Below are positions 35,859 through 47,690 of a stretch of 64,000 nt of DNA, piece after piece. Each line of letters starts with the position of its first letter. The stretch's first letter is position 1. The DNA comes from Rugalucina vietnamica (Eukaryota > Mollusca > Bivalvia > Lucinida > Lucinidae), in NCBI GenBank assembly GCA_964017185.1, contig OZ024871.1, positions 6,068,214-6,132,213 of the forward strand. Reading direction: 5' to 3'. Below the pieces are notes generated by a model. It made no database searches. It was not told where the DNA came from and saw only the letters and a program-made list of their open reading frames with translations. A program made the translations under genes and the position numbers.

Positions 35859-36150
35859 ATTTATCATTCATCTCAATTATTCATACGAACAATCAGAACT
35901 TCCCTGTCCAATCAAAATCAGGTCCTGAGGTTATAAAACTTTTTTCATGCTCAGCTCAGCTGTGACTAAAATTTATCCTGCTCATATAAGCAAGATAAAT
36001 TACAGACTTTGGTGATCTAAAGTATTAAAGTAAGAATAGAGGGACCAGGAATTTAAAGTCCCAACATATATAGACACCAGGTGGGAAAGAAAATACATAA
36101 GACAAAACAAAACATTTTTCCAACAACATACAGGAAGAGAGCAGAATGAC

Positions 36151-36341
36151 TACACCTCAACCTCTTTATAACGCTATTGCTGGGGGCCAAGCTAATTTCC
36201 GTGTTAGCTATCCAATCTGTGTTATAACGAGAGTAAATGTATAGACATATAGCAAAACAGTACAATTGGGGTCCAACAGCGATCAGTGTTATATCCAAAA
36301 CTGTGTTGTAATGAACCGTGTTATAAAGAGGTACAGGTGTA
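36151..36341. mobile_element. Small TIR element, TACACCT ends
   Basis: TACACCTCAACCTCTTTATA at the left is mirrored by TATAAAGAGGTACAGGTGTA at the right. The roughly 190 bp non-coding interior repeats GTGTTATAA-type words. A MITE of unassigned class. Confidence 0.6.
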
Positions 36342-37033
36342 GCTCTTTCCCAACAAGATTGCCATCCGGCTACATTTCAAACTAAACAAAAGGCAATGAG
36401 CACAACAGAGGCAGGCACAATAAACAGTAGTATAATGAAGATAAACCACTGAAATTTCATTTTATTTGGGCTATTTTGTCATTTATGAGCAGTTTAATGA
36501 GTTGAGCATGAAAAAAGTTTTATAGATTCACCACGAAAAAAGTTTTATAGATTCACCACCAAAGTTAGAGACTCACCACCAGGACCGAACAACTAACTTC
36601 AATAAGGTCACTTCTTCCATCAGGCAAAGATACAACTATAGTTCGATTTTGACCCTTGAACCATGACCTCCAGGACGAGTCCACTGTAATCGGTAAAGCG
36701 TGTTAAAAGTTCGTTTTTTATAAAAGTAGTTACCTACTTTTGTAATAGAGTATCACTAAAACATTTATTTATCTGTCCTCAAATATACAGGATGCAGCCA
36801 TGATACTGGATTGCAACGACGAAGGTCCAAGGTTCTAATCCCATTAATTTAATTTTCTTTTTTGGTCGTAGAAATCCATTCTTTGAAACACATTTTTGCT
36901 TTCGATTTTTCTGCATTATTATTTTCTTTTGGATTATATTATTCCCATGATTACCATGATTACTGTTTTATTCATTTTATTTTTCTTATATTTAATTTAT
37001 TCATTTTGCAATATTTTATTCATCTCTTTTCAG

Positions 37034-37373
37034 CAGATTCAAATCAGCGAAACTTAGTCTCCCTTTGCAGTGTCAGAACCATTGGATTCTGCCTCGGAGT
37101 CCGTCTTTCCTTGGCAAAGGACAACTGGCTCCTCTACTTCCAGTATTGCCATTCACCGTCAACAGCAATGTCAATTTTCCAGCATTGCCGTTCAATACCA
37201 AGGACGTGACACATGCAGTTTTTCCACTCGGCTGCTGTTATAGACTGCATGCCTTCGCTGTTCAGGTCTCTGATGTTTCTAAAATGAAGGTTTCGCCTGG
37301 CAATGAAATTATCGGGCCTTGTTATGAGTTGTATAATTTAAAAAATATAAATATAATTTGTAAATAAAAAAAT
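37034..37373 (+). other. Possible plus-strand terminal exon or retrocopy
   Basis: After the acceptor-like TCATCTCTTTTCAG the sequence is open for about 110 codons (LPFTVNSNVNFPALPFNTKD within it) to a TAA that overlaps AATAAA. A second frame is also open for much of the stretch, and no homologue is recognised. It lies antisense inside the first intron of the host gene. Confidence 0.25.
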
Positions 37374-37379
37374 AATTAA

Positions 37380-38047
37380 AACAAGAACTCCGCGGAGGTC
37401 GATATCGCACCTGCATTGGGCAAAGTCAATAGACCGTGAAATATAGGTCAAGGGCACCGGGTCAAGGTGCGCGCTTGAAGGGCATGTCAAGGACAATTAC
37501 TATGCAAGGTTTCAGACTCGCAGCTATCTCTGATGTCGAGAAAACCAAACTTTGACGTAAAAATTTTCAAAGTCAATGGACCGTGCAATATAGGTCAAGG
37601 GCACCGGGTTAAGGTGCGTGCTTGAATGGTATGTCAAGGACAATTACTATGCAAGGTTTCAGACATGCAGCTATCTCTGATGTCGAGAAAACCAAACTTC
37701 GACGTAAAAATTTTCAAAGTCAATGGACCGTGAAATATAGGTCAAGGGCACTGGGTCAAGGTGCGTGCTTGAAGGGTATGTCAAGGACAATTACTATGCA
37801 AGGTTTCAGAATCGCAGCTATGTTTGATGTTGAGAAAAGCAAACTTCGACGTAAAAAATTTCAAAGTCAATGGACCGTGAAATATAGGTCAAGGGCACTG
37901 GGTCAAGGTGCATGCTTGAAGGGTATGTCAAGGACAATTACTATGCAAGGTTTCACAGTCACAGCTATCACTAATGCAGAGAAAACAAAAACTTTGACGT
38001 AAATGTCAAACTTCGACGTAAATGTTGACGGACGGACGGACGACCGA

Positions 38048-38078
<31 letters not shown>

Positions 38079-38125
38079 GAAATTTGGACTCCTATATCGC
38101 ACCCTGCTATAAGCAGGTGCGATAA
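37380..38125 (+). mobile_element. Minisatellite-cored element with TATCGCACCTGC ends
   Basis: The 5' TATCGCACCTGC mirrors the 3' GCAGGTGCGATA, part of the hairpin CCTGCTATAAGCAGG. Four core units of about 175 bp contain ATATAGGTCAAGGGCAC and ATGTCAAGGACAATTACTAT. A GGACGGACGGAC repeat precedes the hairpin. Confidence 0.6.
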
Positions 38126-38320
38126 AAAGTGTCAACACTGGGATTTGAACCTGCAACATTTTGGTTTCTACGCTGGAGCCTAACAATCACGACTATAGAG
38201 ACTTGTAATGGAAGAGTGTTATTATAATACATTATCAAGTTATTACCTGTAAGATGTTTTACCTTAAATAAGGAATGGACTAAACCTTAAAAGTACATTT
38301 ACGGCTCACTGTGTAAAACC

Positions 38321-39532
38321 GTGTTCAGACGCCTTCATTCTTGCCAGACTGCTCTGACAAAAGTTGTTGACAATTGGCTAACTGCGATGAATAATAATGA
38401 TATAGTAGGAACAGTCCTCTTAGATCTGTCAAAAGCATTTGACTTAGTCGATCATAATATACTCATACAAAAACTTAAATCCTACAAGTTCAGTCCATCA
38501 GCCATAGCCTGGTTTGAATCGTACCTCAGTAACAGGTCACAGCAAGTCCACATCTCTGGAAAATTATCTACACCAATGGCACTAAAAGCTGGTGTCCCAC
38601 AAGGATCAGTTCTAGGTCCCTTACTGTTTCTTCTGTATGTGAATGACTTGCCGTTAACATTACAATTTTGTATATTGGACCTGTTTGCTGACGATGCAAC
38701 CCTATCATCCTCTGACTCCTCTATTCTTGAACTCACCAACAGCTTAAATTCTGATCTGGAAAACTTCATGAATTGGTGTTTGAATAATGGCATGGTAGTA
38801 AATGTCCCAAAGACCAAAGCAATGCTACTATCTACTAGGTATAAGATAGCTCAGATCATGACAAATCCTCCAACACTTAAAATAGGTGATGAAACCATAG
38901 AAATATCATCAAATGAAAAACTCTTAGGCATAAATATTGATAATGTTCTATCCTGGAGTACACAAATTGAAAATACCATTAAGAAATGCAATACCCTTCT
39001 GTACTTACTAAGTCGAACAAAATGCTACTTATCCATACCTGTCAGGAAATTGTTCTACAATGCCTACATTCTTCCGCAGCTTGACTACTGTTGCACTATA
39101 TGGGGCAATGCAAATGAAGAGCTTATGGAAACTGTCATACAGTTCCAGAAGCGAGCTGCAAGATGTATTCTAGACAAAGATACTGACACTCCATCGGAGG
39201 AAATGTTTTTAGAACTAAAATGGATGAAATTTCCAGAGCGAGTCATATACCAGAAAGCCATCCTGATGTTTAAAATCAGTAACAACTTGGCTCCCCAATA
39301 CTTACAAGATTTATTCACACATACAACAGATATACACCAAAGAGCACTAAGGTCCACATCCAATAATCTCTTGTATGTACCAAAACCCAAAATGGAGCTA
39401 TACAGAAACTCACTTTCATATTCAGGATCTAAAATTTGGAACTCTATTCCAGAAAATATTAAGCAGAGTGATTCAGTTACTCTCTTCAAAAAGAGGTATC
39501 TGGAATGGCTTCACACACAAAATGATCATTAA
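38321..39532 (+). CDS. LINE reverse transcriptase, C-terminal 403 residues
   Basis: Encodes the palm of a non-LTR reverse transcriptase. Motifs are LDLSKAFDLVDH (first catalytic Asp), GVPQGSVLGPLLF, FADDATLSS (catalytic Asp pair), and SNEKLLGINID, followed by the thumb region. Endonuclease and the first RT motifs are missing through 5' truncation, so the copy cannot be autonomous. The frame is otherwise intact to the stop, suggesting a fairly recent insertion. It does not begin at a natural start; the frame opens in the target duplication. It lies in the first intron of the host gene, on the opposite strand. Confidence 0.82.
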   Translation: MFRRLHSCQTALTKVVDNWLTAMNNNDIVGTVLLDLSKAFDLVDHNILIQKLKSYKFSPSAIAWFESYLSNRSQQVHISGKLSTPMALKAGVPQGSVLGPLLFLLYVNDLPLTLQFCILDLFADDATLSSSDSSILELTNSLNSDLENFMNWCLNNGMVVNVPKTKAMLLSTRYKIAQIMTNPPTLKIGDETIEISSNEKLLGINIDNVLSWSTQIENTIKKCNTLLYLLSRTKCYLSIPVRKLFYNAYILPQLDYCCTIWGNANEELMETVIQFQKRAARCILDKDTDTPSEEMFLELKWMKFPERVIYQKAILMFKISNNLAPQYLQDLFTHTTDIHQRALRSTSNNLLYVPKPKMELYRNSLSYSGSKIWNSIPENIKQSDSVTLFKKRYLEWLHTQNDH

Positions 39533-39693
39533 GGCCTTTCTTGCACATGAATTTTATGTATGTATATGTTAAATTATTGTTTGTACCATTGTGTATATAT
39601 GTTTGTTGAATAGAGGACCTCAGGGAAGATTGGACTTGTCCAACTGAGCTTCCTCTTTAAATAAAGTCATTATTATTATTATTATTATTATTA
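38322..39693 (+). mobile_element. 5'-truncated non-LTR retrotransposon with target duplication
   Basis: The insert is flanked by an 8 bp duplication TAAAACCG (38314-38321 and 39694-39701). It starts within the reverse transcriptase and ends with AATAAAGTC and (ATT)n, the simple-repeat tail of Jockey/CR1/L2-type LINEs. Target-primed insertion with 5' truncation explains the layout. Confidence 0.8.
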
Positions 39694-39701
39694 TAAAACC
39701 G

Positions 39702-41070
39702 CACTATACATGTCTTTATGACAGTATCTGTTCTTTAAATCATAATTTTTCATAAAGAAATGTAGACTTTGTGTTGCCTGGTGGAAGAATGACACTTACT
39801 GATGGGGGGGGGGGGGTATACCCAGGGTTTGCTTTATATATATAAAAAGGGCTGTGAATGAAAAGATAGTAGGCTGCGGGGGACAACAGCAGTGGTTTCA
39901 CCAATGGTATACCAAGGGTTTGCTTTATACTCGTATATATAAAAAGGGCTGTGAATGAAAAGATAGCAGGCTGCGGGGGACAACAGCAGTGGTTTCACCA
40001 ATGAGCAGAGCAGTCCCTGCAGGGTGGAGCTTTTAGCGGGATTTGCTGGACCAAAAGTCAAAGTCCCTAGGGCCTGGGGGCCGTGATTACAAAGGACTAG
40101 TGAATAAAACGAACCGCATTTAGTGAAGGTCAGACGCCAGTGGTTAGCCCCTGCAGTGCAGGGCATTTGGCAGGGTTGCTGGAAAGTAAGTCAGTCCCAG
40201 CTACATGTATTCACCGGGGGTGGGGCCGTGCTTTCTTTCTTCCGATAGTTACAATTTAATTATGTAGTATGGGCGCAATGAATCAGTTCTGGTCCAAAAC
40301 TATTGTGCTACATCCAGACCCAGACAAACTATGAACATTATAAGAACAGCTTCTGGACTGTCAGAGAATGGAATTCCCTAACTCCTGACCTGGTGCATGC
40401 CTATTCTGTGGACGTCTTTACTACGCGTCTACAGACCCTAACAGCCTAGACGTCACAGCACTTTTTATGTATTTAACCTGTATATACATGTATGAGACTA
40501 TTTTAAATAGCCATTTGCTGACGTCACTTGCCCGCGATGCTACGTGCCCTGGACAGTACAGAAGAAGAACTTCAAGAAGCATTATGAGTCAAATACATCT
40601 TATAGAGCGATGTGGGGTATTATCGACACCTTAAGCCTTATTTTGATTTTAAATAGTCCCTTTTGTAAATATCATACTGAATTGACCTGTTTTAGTTGGC
40701 ACAACTATCTGTTTCGCTAATTAGAAGTAGATCTTTTGATTATTGTTTAAATTTTGAAATTGACCCTTTGATCATGTCATGTACCGTATGTGAGCAGTTA
40801 TCAACACCCGCAGGTAGTTATCAACACCCCTGTTATCCCTAAATCCTGATGTTGAAAATAATATTTTACTTATGCACCAGTCATTTGCAACCACGGCCCC
40901 CTCGGGGCCGGGAAATAGCGGGGATATTGACTTTTCCATTTGCAAAGCCCAGGTATAAGCCCTGCACTGCGGGGACTTCTTTTCGGTAAAATCCCTGCAA
41001 AAAGCCCCTGCACTGCGGGGATTTTCCCAAAATTTCGGCCCAACTTGACCCCCCACAAACTGGGCCCCAT
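39702..41070. other. Non-coding, with duplicated GC-rich repeat
   Basis: A 95-base stretch with GGCTGTGAATGAAAAGATAG occurs twice (39845-39905 and 39945-40000). The CCCCTGCACTGCGGGG-type repeat appears at 40010-40220 and 40880-41060. Confidence 0.4.
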
Positions 41071-41400
41071 GAAAAATTTCGTTCAGTCTTGATATTCTCC
41101 TCCTATGAACCTGGTCGATGAACTCTCTCGAACAAAGTTCCAGAAACTCTATGTCCTCGAACCTGTCCACGTACACAGAACAATCCAGGGTGAGATGAGT
41201 AAGGAATTCTGGGTTCTGAAAGTCTGAACATACGTTTACAGGAAGAACTAGCTTATCTTTCAGTTCCTCAACATAAACTTTCCTTTCCTGGGTATAGGCT
41301 GAGCATTCTGATATAAAATGTTGCCGAGTTTTTGTGTATTGATTGAATGCAGCTCTATTGCCTTGTAAGGTGTGTGCCAGTGAGAATTTTGCATTTGAGT
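41071..41400 (-). pseudogene. LINE ORF2 C-terminal relic
   Basis: On the minus strand a frame reads RQHFISECSAYTQERKVYVE and continues through FLTHLTLDCSVYVDRFEDIE. This resembles the C-terminal H-x4-C zinc-knuckle tail of LINE ORF2 proteins. No RT motifs remain nearby. It is followed by a GC-rich repeat. Confidence 0.4.
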
Positions 41401-42628
41401 TGTGCTCTTATTATCAGTTATGCTATTTCTTACAGTTGCCCATATAGGATGAGATTTAATGTATTTGGCATTTTACATATTACAGCATAAAACAAAGAAA
41501 TCATTTACAAACAAAACAAAAAAAAAAAAACTGTCACTTTGGCCAAAGTCTTTCTTCTTCCTCAATAAATATGTTAATCAGTCTATTAAACTGGTCAAAT
41601 CAAGTTAAGTTTTAAGAGTGAAACAAAAAAACTGTTCAAACATTTCTAGTCAGTTATACTGTATTGTTACTCTTTATAGAATAAAAAAGATTTTCTGCCC
41701 ATGTTATAATGTATGATTAAATACAATTTGAAACAAACTTAAATACCCATGCCAGGTACCAAATGAAGACAGACCAGAAAAAAAATAAAAGTGTGATTAC
41801 TTTGGCCGGACCGCTTGACGTCATACCAATCGCACTGTACGTCCGGTTTGCAAATAATGCTGGTGTTTTTAACTTCATGGTCTTGCTGGTGGCATGCAAA
41901 GGGCTAAAATTATGTTTATCGATTGATTTTCTGTGGAGCGAAAATGAATACATTGCTGGTCTGCTGTAATTCTGTTTTACTATGACCCATATATTCGTAT
42001 TCATATGTATATTTTATCATGAAGAGGTTTATTACACCCTTAAAATAGTCCTGATTCGAACCTAGATTTAAAGTTGAACGAGTTCAAAATGTACGTTTAT
42101 AGCACGTGAAAGGGCGATCAGATACCATCCGATGTGTAGCAAAGGTCATGTTTAGTTCTGTTGTGTCGTTTACAACATGCATGACTGAAAAGACAAAATA
42201 ATGAGTAATTGGCATTGAAATACATCGTCTCCTTTAGCACCACCGATCTCCTTTTTCACCACCGATCTCCTTCATCACAAACTCTAATACAGCAGTCATT
42301 TTCTAGGCTGAAGGAAGGTATCGAAATATATTTAGGGTGGTAAATAACATTGATATGGAAGGCCTTTAATCATGTTAATGTACCGATGATAGATGCAAAC
42401 AATATTATAATGCTCGGCGACTTCAGCAATGCAAAGTCAAAATGTTTGCACGTCAACAAAACCACCGACTCGCTACGGTAGAAAACGTGTATCTTTCGTA
42501 TTATTGCAGATTTGGCTGCCAATGAAACATGTATCAATCAAAACACTATTAGAGGGTTGCAGGACATTCTCGGTTTCTTTTGTTTTGGGCTGGGAAATAT
42601 TAAATCTCAGATAAACCGACACCCTTAC
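41400..42628. other. No gene seen
   Basis: AT-rich sequence, presumed start of the first intron of the host gene. Only chance ORFs. Confidence 0.4.
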
Positions 42629-42710
42629 CTTTTGTGTGTACACTCTTCGAATCGCCTTCAGGACCACCGGAAGTCTCCTTCACTTTTCTCAATTCACAAC
42701 ACGGTGTAGT
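42629..42710 (-). other. Candidate non-coding first exon of the ePHD-OTU gene
   Basis: On the minus strand a clean donor AAAAG|GTAAGG follows 42629, and the roughly 80 bases upstream contain no ATG. Exon 1 at 35537 needs an upstream donor because its ATG is preceded by an acceptor. An ETS site lies inside this segment. The 5' limit is a guess. Confidence 0.4.
42667..42674 (+). promoter_or_regulatory. ETS/GABP-type site CCGGAAGT
   Basis: A perfect CCGGAAGT, typical of TATA-less core promoters near transcription starts. It falls in the candidate first exon of the minus-strand gene. Confidence 0.4.
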
Positions 42711-42971
42711 GCGAAAGGAGATAAGCGGCCGTGATCAGGTGATTGCTCTAGATCTATTTTTTTTTTACATGTTTTAAAATATTTTTTCGTTAAAAGCCTA
42801 TTCTTTACTACTACTACTACTACTAAAATATTTTTTTTTATTTTTTTTTTCCTGCACAGGACCACTTACACTGAAATCAGCAGAGAAGCAATGCAGAATT
42901 ATTGTCCATGCAACCTTCATCGAAAATTTGCGGAGAATTTGTACTTTCAGTTTAAATTAACTGGCTTGTAC

Positions 42972-42987
42972 TTTCAGTTTCAATTTC
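42972..42987 (-). promoter_or_regulatory. ISRE/IRF-type site, triple GAAA
   Basis: The minus strand reads GAAATTGAAACTGAAA, a perfect GAAANNGAAANNGAAA match to the interferon-regulatory-factor/ISRE consensus. A partly duplicated weaker copy lies at 42942-42956. It sits between two divergent first exons, about 260 bases above the minus-strand one and 175 bases before the plus-strand ATG. Confidence 0.5.
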
Positions 42988-43162
42988 CAGAGTAAAATCC
43001 ATCCTAAAATGGTTAAAAATCGGTATCGTCGAGAAGGCCGGATCAGAGTCTTTTCGGCCATTGATTCACATATGACACTTCTGCAGTTAAACACATACCG
43101 TTAGACCGCCGTGGTGGAAGGGCGTGTTCGATATGAGCTCTCTGGATTTTAAATGAAATATT

Positions 43163-43409
43163 ATGGAAACGACTTTTAATCTTCCAGATATTTCACCAGA
43201 TGTGTTTGTACGCGTACTAAATGTTTTAGAGAGGGAAAAATCTCCGATTTCGTGGACATTATCGAAGTCATGGAATGGACACCTCTCGCTGAACATTGTT
43301 CACTCTCCTATTAAACATCTCACCACTGGACAAAGGCTATGCGGACAGGGACAGGACCGAGCCTCCCCCGTTAGCAGCTCTTTCAAGAGGAAGAGAAAAT
43401 CCCTTGGGG
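43163..43409 (+). CDS. First coding exon of a divergent plus-strand gene
   Basis: The ATG opens an 82-codon segment, METTFNLPDISPDVFVRV at its start and a basic patch (FKRKRKSLG) at its end, followed by a strong donor GTAAGTG. I do not recognise the protein. Length, promoter setting and mixed composition suggest a genuine 5' exon. The donor lies inside the terminal inverted repeat of the next element, so the transposon may supply it. No downstream exons were found in the window. Confidence 0.4.
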
Positions 43410-43542
43410 TAAGTGTATTCCTTGGACCAAATCCACTTGGACCACTGGACTTGGACCAGTCCAAGTGAATATCAGATGGACCAAACAGGGTATTCCTTGG
43501 ACCAGGTAATCCTTGGACCGGTCATTTGGAAGTAATATGGAA

Positions 43543-45385
43543 GTGGCTACTGACAGCCGGCTGTCAATAGCGAAAGTTCGCTACTGACAGCCGGCTGTCA
43601 ATAGCGAAAGTTCGCTATTGACAGCCAGCTATATATTTCTTTATATTTGTGGGTTTGTAACAATTGGCTCATCTTTAATATTGTCAGATAAATGAATGAC
43701 ATTAAATCTTATGGCCCTAGGTTCATCAAATGTATCCTTTAAAAATATGTTTTGTACGTATGTTTGGGATTTGGGCCAGACGTCAGACTTTCAAAAAATG
43801 TTTAATTTTGTGGTTATATCTTAATGTTTTTCTTTTCAAGTTTTCCATATTCTGACAGCCACTTTGTGACTTATAAGGCATTCATTAAACCATAAGTACC
43901 TTTAAGGGTAGATTTCATTCAATGACATGGGGCTTTAGGGACTAGAGATCAAAATAATCTAACATCTTTTAAATATAAAACTTTCTACAAACTAATCTCC
44001 ATCTTTTATAGGTATACGAAGGCTAGTTCTCCCCATATGACATCAGACCCAAGGAACCTTTGATTTTGGACTGTGTGGGGGTGGGGTAAAGGCAAAAATC
44101 TAGACACTTAAAAAATTTGAAAGTATGCCTGACAAAATGAGAAACACATTGTAAGATTTTCCCATTAAGTTTCTCATGATTTGGATACAAAATGCCATAC
44201 CATTTCCACATCAGATCACATCTTGTCATAACTGTAGTATGGCATCATCTAGATGGCTTTAAGTACTTTATAAACCACTTTGATAAACGACTAGGTGAGC
44301 TGGCTGTCACTAGCAAAAGTTCGCTATGGACAGCGGAAGTTCACTATTGACAGCCAGCTATATATTTCTAATCTTAATTCATACGTATCTATTGGTTCCT
44401 GATAAGGATTTAGATTTTAACATCCCCAGGGTTTAAATGATGCCTGAGGTGAGTTGAATCATCAAGTCTAGGATATCAACACAGGTCATGGCTGAGTTCA
44501 TACACATTTTATGCCTTATTGGGGACTGATTCATACTGGGGATAACACTTATTGAGAAGTCATTATCACATGTAACTATTTCTGAGATTAAAACTGAATT
44601 TTCTGGCCATGAAAATGGAAACAGAGGCGAGCTGAATCCAGACTAGTATAAACAGGGGTCATGGCCAAGACTAAACACATTTATGCCTTACTGGGGAATA
44701 ATTCAAACCGGGTATAACACTTATTGGGAATTAAATAAATATCAGATCTTAGAAAAAATCTCCAAAATGTAGCATTCCTGCAGATTTTGACTGTTCTCAA
44801 TTTGGTATTTAACAAACACATGGTAATTTAAATATTGATATTTGCTCAGAAGCAAAAAATCACCAAAACTCATCAAAATTACGAATTTCTTCATAAACTG
44901 GATATAAAATTTTAATGTTTATATAGATCACGCCTTGTTGAAACTTTAGCATATAATAGATTCTGACAATGATCTCCACTCAGAAACTATTTTATTCAGA
45001 AATTTATGCATGTGATGAAGGAATAAAGTTATATAAAGTCATTTAATGGTTAAAAAGTATAAACTCGCAGGAAATAGGTAAATGGATAAAAAGTTTATCA
45101 TTTTGAATACAATTTGAAATTTTGTCTGTGCCTCAGTCTGTACATATGTTCATGACATTATACATGTATTTCTATATCTCTTTCAGAATAAACTACTGGG
45201 TAACCTAAAAAATAAATAAATTTGTGTATAAATAAATGAATTTATAAATCATAAACACTTCAATATTGAATCTGTGATAGCAATATATTGCTGCAGCTCT
45301 GACAGAATATCAAATATTTTTTATAAATGAAAGTAATAAATACTGAAAGTTCGCTATTGACAGCCGGCTGTCAGTAGCGATCGCC
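43543..45385. repeat. GACAGCCGGCTGTC foldback units
   Basis: At 43543-43640 the palindromes GACAGCCGGCTGTC and GCGAAAGTTCGC alternate. Variants recur at 44297-44366 and 45345-45385, the last in a position suggesting the right end of a nested element. Between them is AT-rich sequence with no ORF of note. Confidence 0.5.
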
Positions 45386-47122
45386 AAGTAATATACATGT
45401 TAAATTATGCTTTTAAAATGCATAATTTAATTATTAAGCCTTATCTGAAAGTGATGCAAAGCATCTTGTGGGTCTCAGTTTCCTTAAATATTTTTGGGAA
45501 AAAAGTATCATTTGAATTTTTGGGGAAAAAAATTCCTGAATCTAGAAATTTTTTCTCCATTTCTGTGTTTCTTTTTCATCTCTTCAGAACTGTGTTAATT
45601 TTCATCCATCTGCATGTCCTAAAAATCATTATCAAACCATATGATATATGTATATAAGACTCAGCACACGATTTGACATTTTAATGATAGTTGCCAAGAA
45701 TAGTCATACTTTTTACTCTGTACACTTATGTTGTCTTTGTACGTGTTTGTAATTTAAGTTTGGAAGTACGAATGACTGAATGAAAGCAGTGTGTGAATGA
45801 TATATTTCAGGCTTAGTTTTTACACCTGATACCCACAACAAGGGCGCAGATCACTTGCGCATGAGCGTACTCTCACCCGCACCATTGTAGTAACCCTAAT
45901 AATAGTATAAACCCTGGCTGAATCTGTAAATTATATAAGCGCTAGGCTTCCGTGATTGTTACATATATGTACGCATATTTGGTCGTAGACTCATTTTCTA
46001 CATATTTATGCCTCGGAAATGCAGTGCCACTGTGGTAAAAAGGCCTCCAGTGGAGGTCCTACAATCGATACCAAACCCCTGCTTGGAAATGTTACTGAAT
46101 AATTCAGTAAAAGCTCCTTACGGTGTTGGTCTATATCCATAGAAAAGAGGCGGCACCGTCCCAATATGACAAAAAATGTTGACTGGTACGTTAAGTCATA
46201 ACTGTACATTTTTTACAATTTTACTTACCTGATATATCATTGATTTGATTATCCGCACAGAGAAACAATATGTTTCTATTCGATATACGTTTCTTTTTGT
46301 TCGTAGTATACATGTATATTCCAATTATGTTTGAATGGAGAAGTTTTGTGAATGACATTCTTTCATGAACACGTGGTACATGTGCGTCGTCGTCCACGCT
46401 ATTCTCGTGATACTTACTGAATGCTAACCTTAGTGATTGGCTAGATTATGAGCGAATCACTGCAAAACTACTGAAGCGTAATAGTAAACCTCTGACATGT
46501 GAATGAAATAAATTAAAATTATTTGTAGTGCAAGGGAAATAATCGCACGAAAATGCGAAATAAAGATCCTTTTGATTAGTTATCCTCACAAAACTTCTCA
46601 ACGAATGTATGTGCATGTGTGTGTGTGTGTATGTATGTGTGATTGCTTGAATGTCGCCATGGCTTATCTGTAACTGCATTTCTTTCATGTTCCCTATGTT
46701 TTACATGTAATGTAACTGGGAGAAATAAAGTTTGATTTGATTTGATTTGTCCTAATTATCCCAAAGTAACTTTGTGAGAGTTTTAATCTGATCATAATGA
46801 AAATACAACATGACACTTCTATAACACCTTGTATGAATATCCCTGTGTGCGTATGTTGTTTCAACTGATTTTGACAGTTTTGACACCACTGTATATTAAA
46901 AGATAATCTTTATCGATCAATGTACAACTTGTAACAAGATATGCTTATATCCTTAAATTTGGGTTATGTGGAAAAATATGAATTTAAACTTGTCAAATAA
47001 TTAATCAACTAGCCACAGAGATTGAAAACAAAAGATATTGAAAGTCATAATGACTGATCATAGATAATAACCAAAACTGCCGAATTATGTTAAATTCAGC
47101 ATTAACCATGTAAACTAACAGG

Positions 47123-47167
<45 letters not shown>

Positions 47168-47690
47168 TTTGTTGTTGTTGTTTTTTATATACATACTGAT
47201 TCAATAAAAGTATAATCTGGTCAAATCAAGTGTTTATCATTCAATACCTATTGACCTTTTTTAAGTACAGTTTAATAGTGTTCCGTACGGTCGGGTAGCC
47301 TAGGTCAGGTGCTCATATATACTTATATAGGTCCCTGTACCAGTGCCAGCACATTTTACTCATTTCTACTTCTATTAATCTCTGTGTTTGCTATAGAACA
47401 ACCACTGGTGATCTTTATATATTTCAATCAAAGAAACCTCTGAAAAGTTGCCCTACCCCGGATCCCACCACTGAGCTACCCTAACCACCCTAGGAAGCCA
47501 ATTTTGCTATACTGAGATGAATTTTGTCTGATGCAAACTATTCATATCACTACAGAAGTACATTTTATGTAGACAGAATACATTTAAAGCACCCAAAGCC
47601 ATAGCATGATGTCCATTCCGGTAGTCCATTCCGGTAATTATGTCCATTCCGGTCCATTCCGGTAAAGGAACGCACCCACCTAAATCCAAT
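45386..47690. other. Interior of the 4.5 kb TIR element
   Basis: AT-rich without a transposase-like ORF. Contains TTTGATTTGATTTG after AATAAAG (46725-46749), a LINE-tail-like end, and an ATT microsatellite (47126-47167). Confidence 0.4.

Noticed and set aside
5052..38125. CRISPR-like reading of the regular arrays
   Set aside because: Repeats are directly adjacent, without unique spacers, and the genome is eukaryotic; these are minisatellites.
38140..38200. tRNA-like B-box (GGTTCAAATCCC on the minus strand)
   Set aside because: No matching A box or cloverleaf; probably a decayed SINE or chance.
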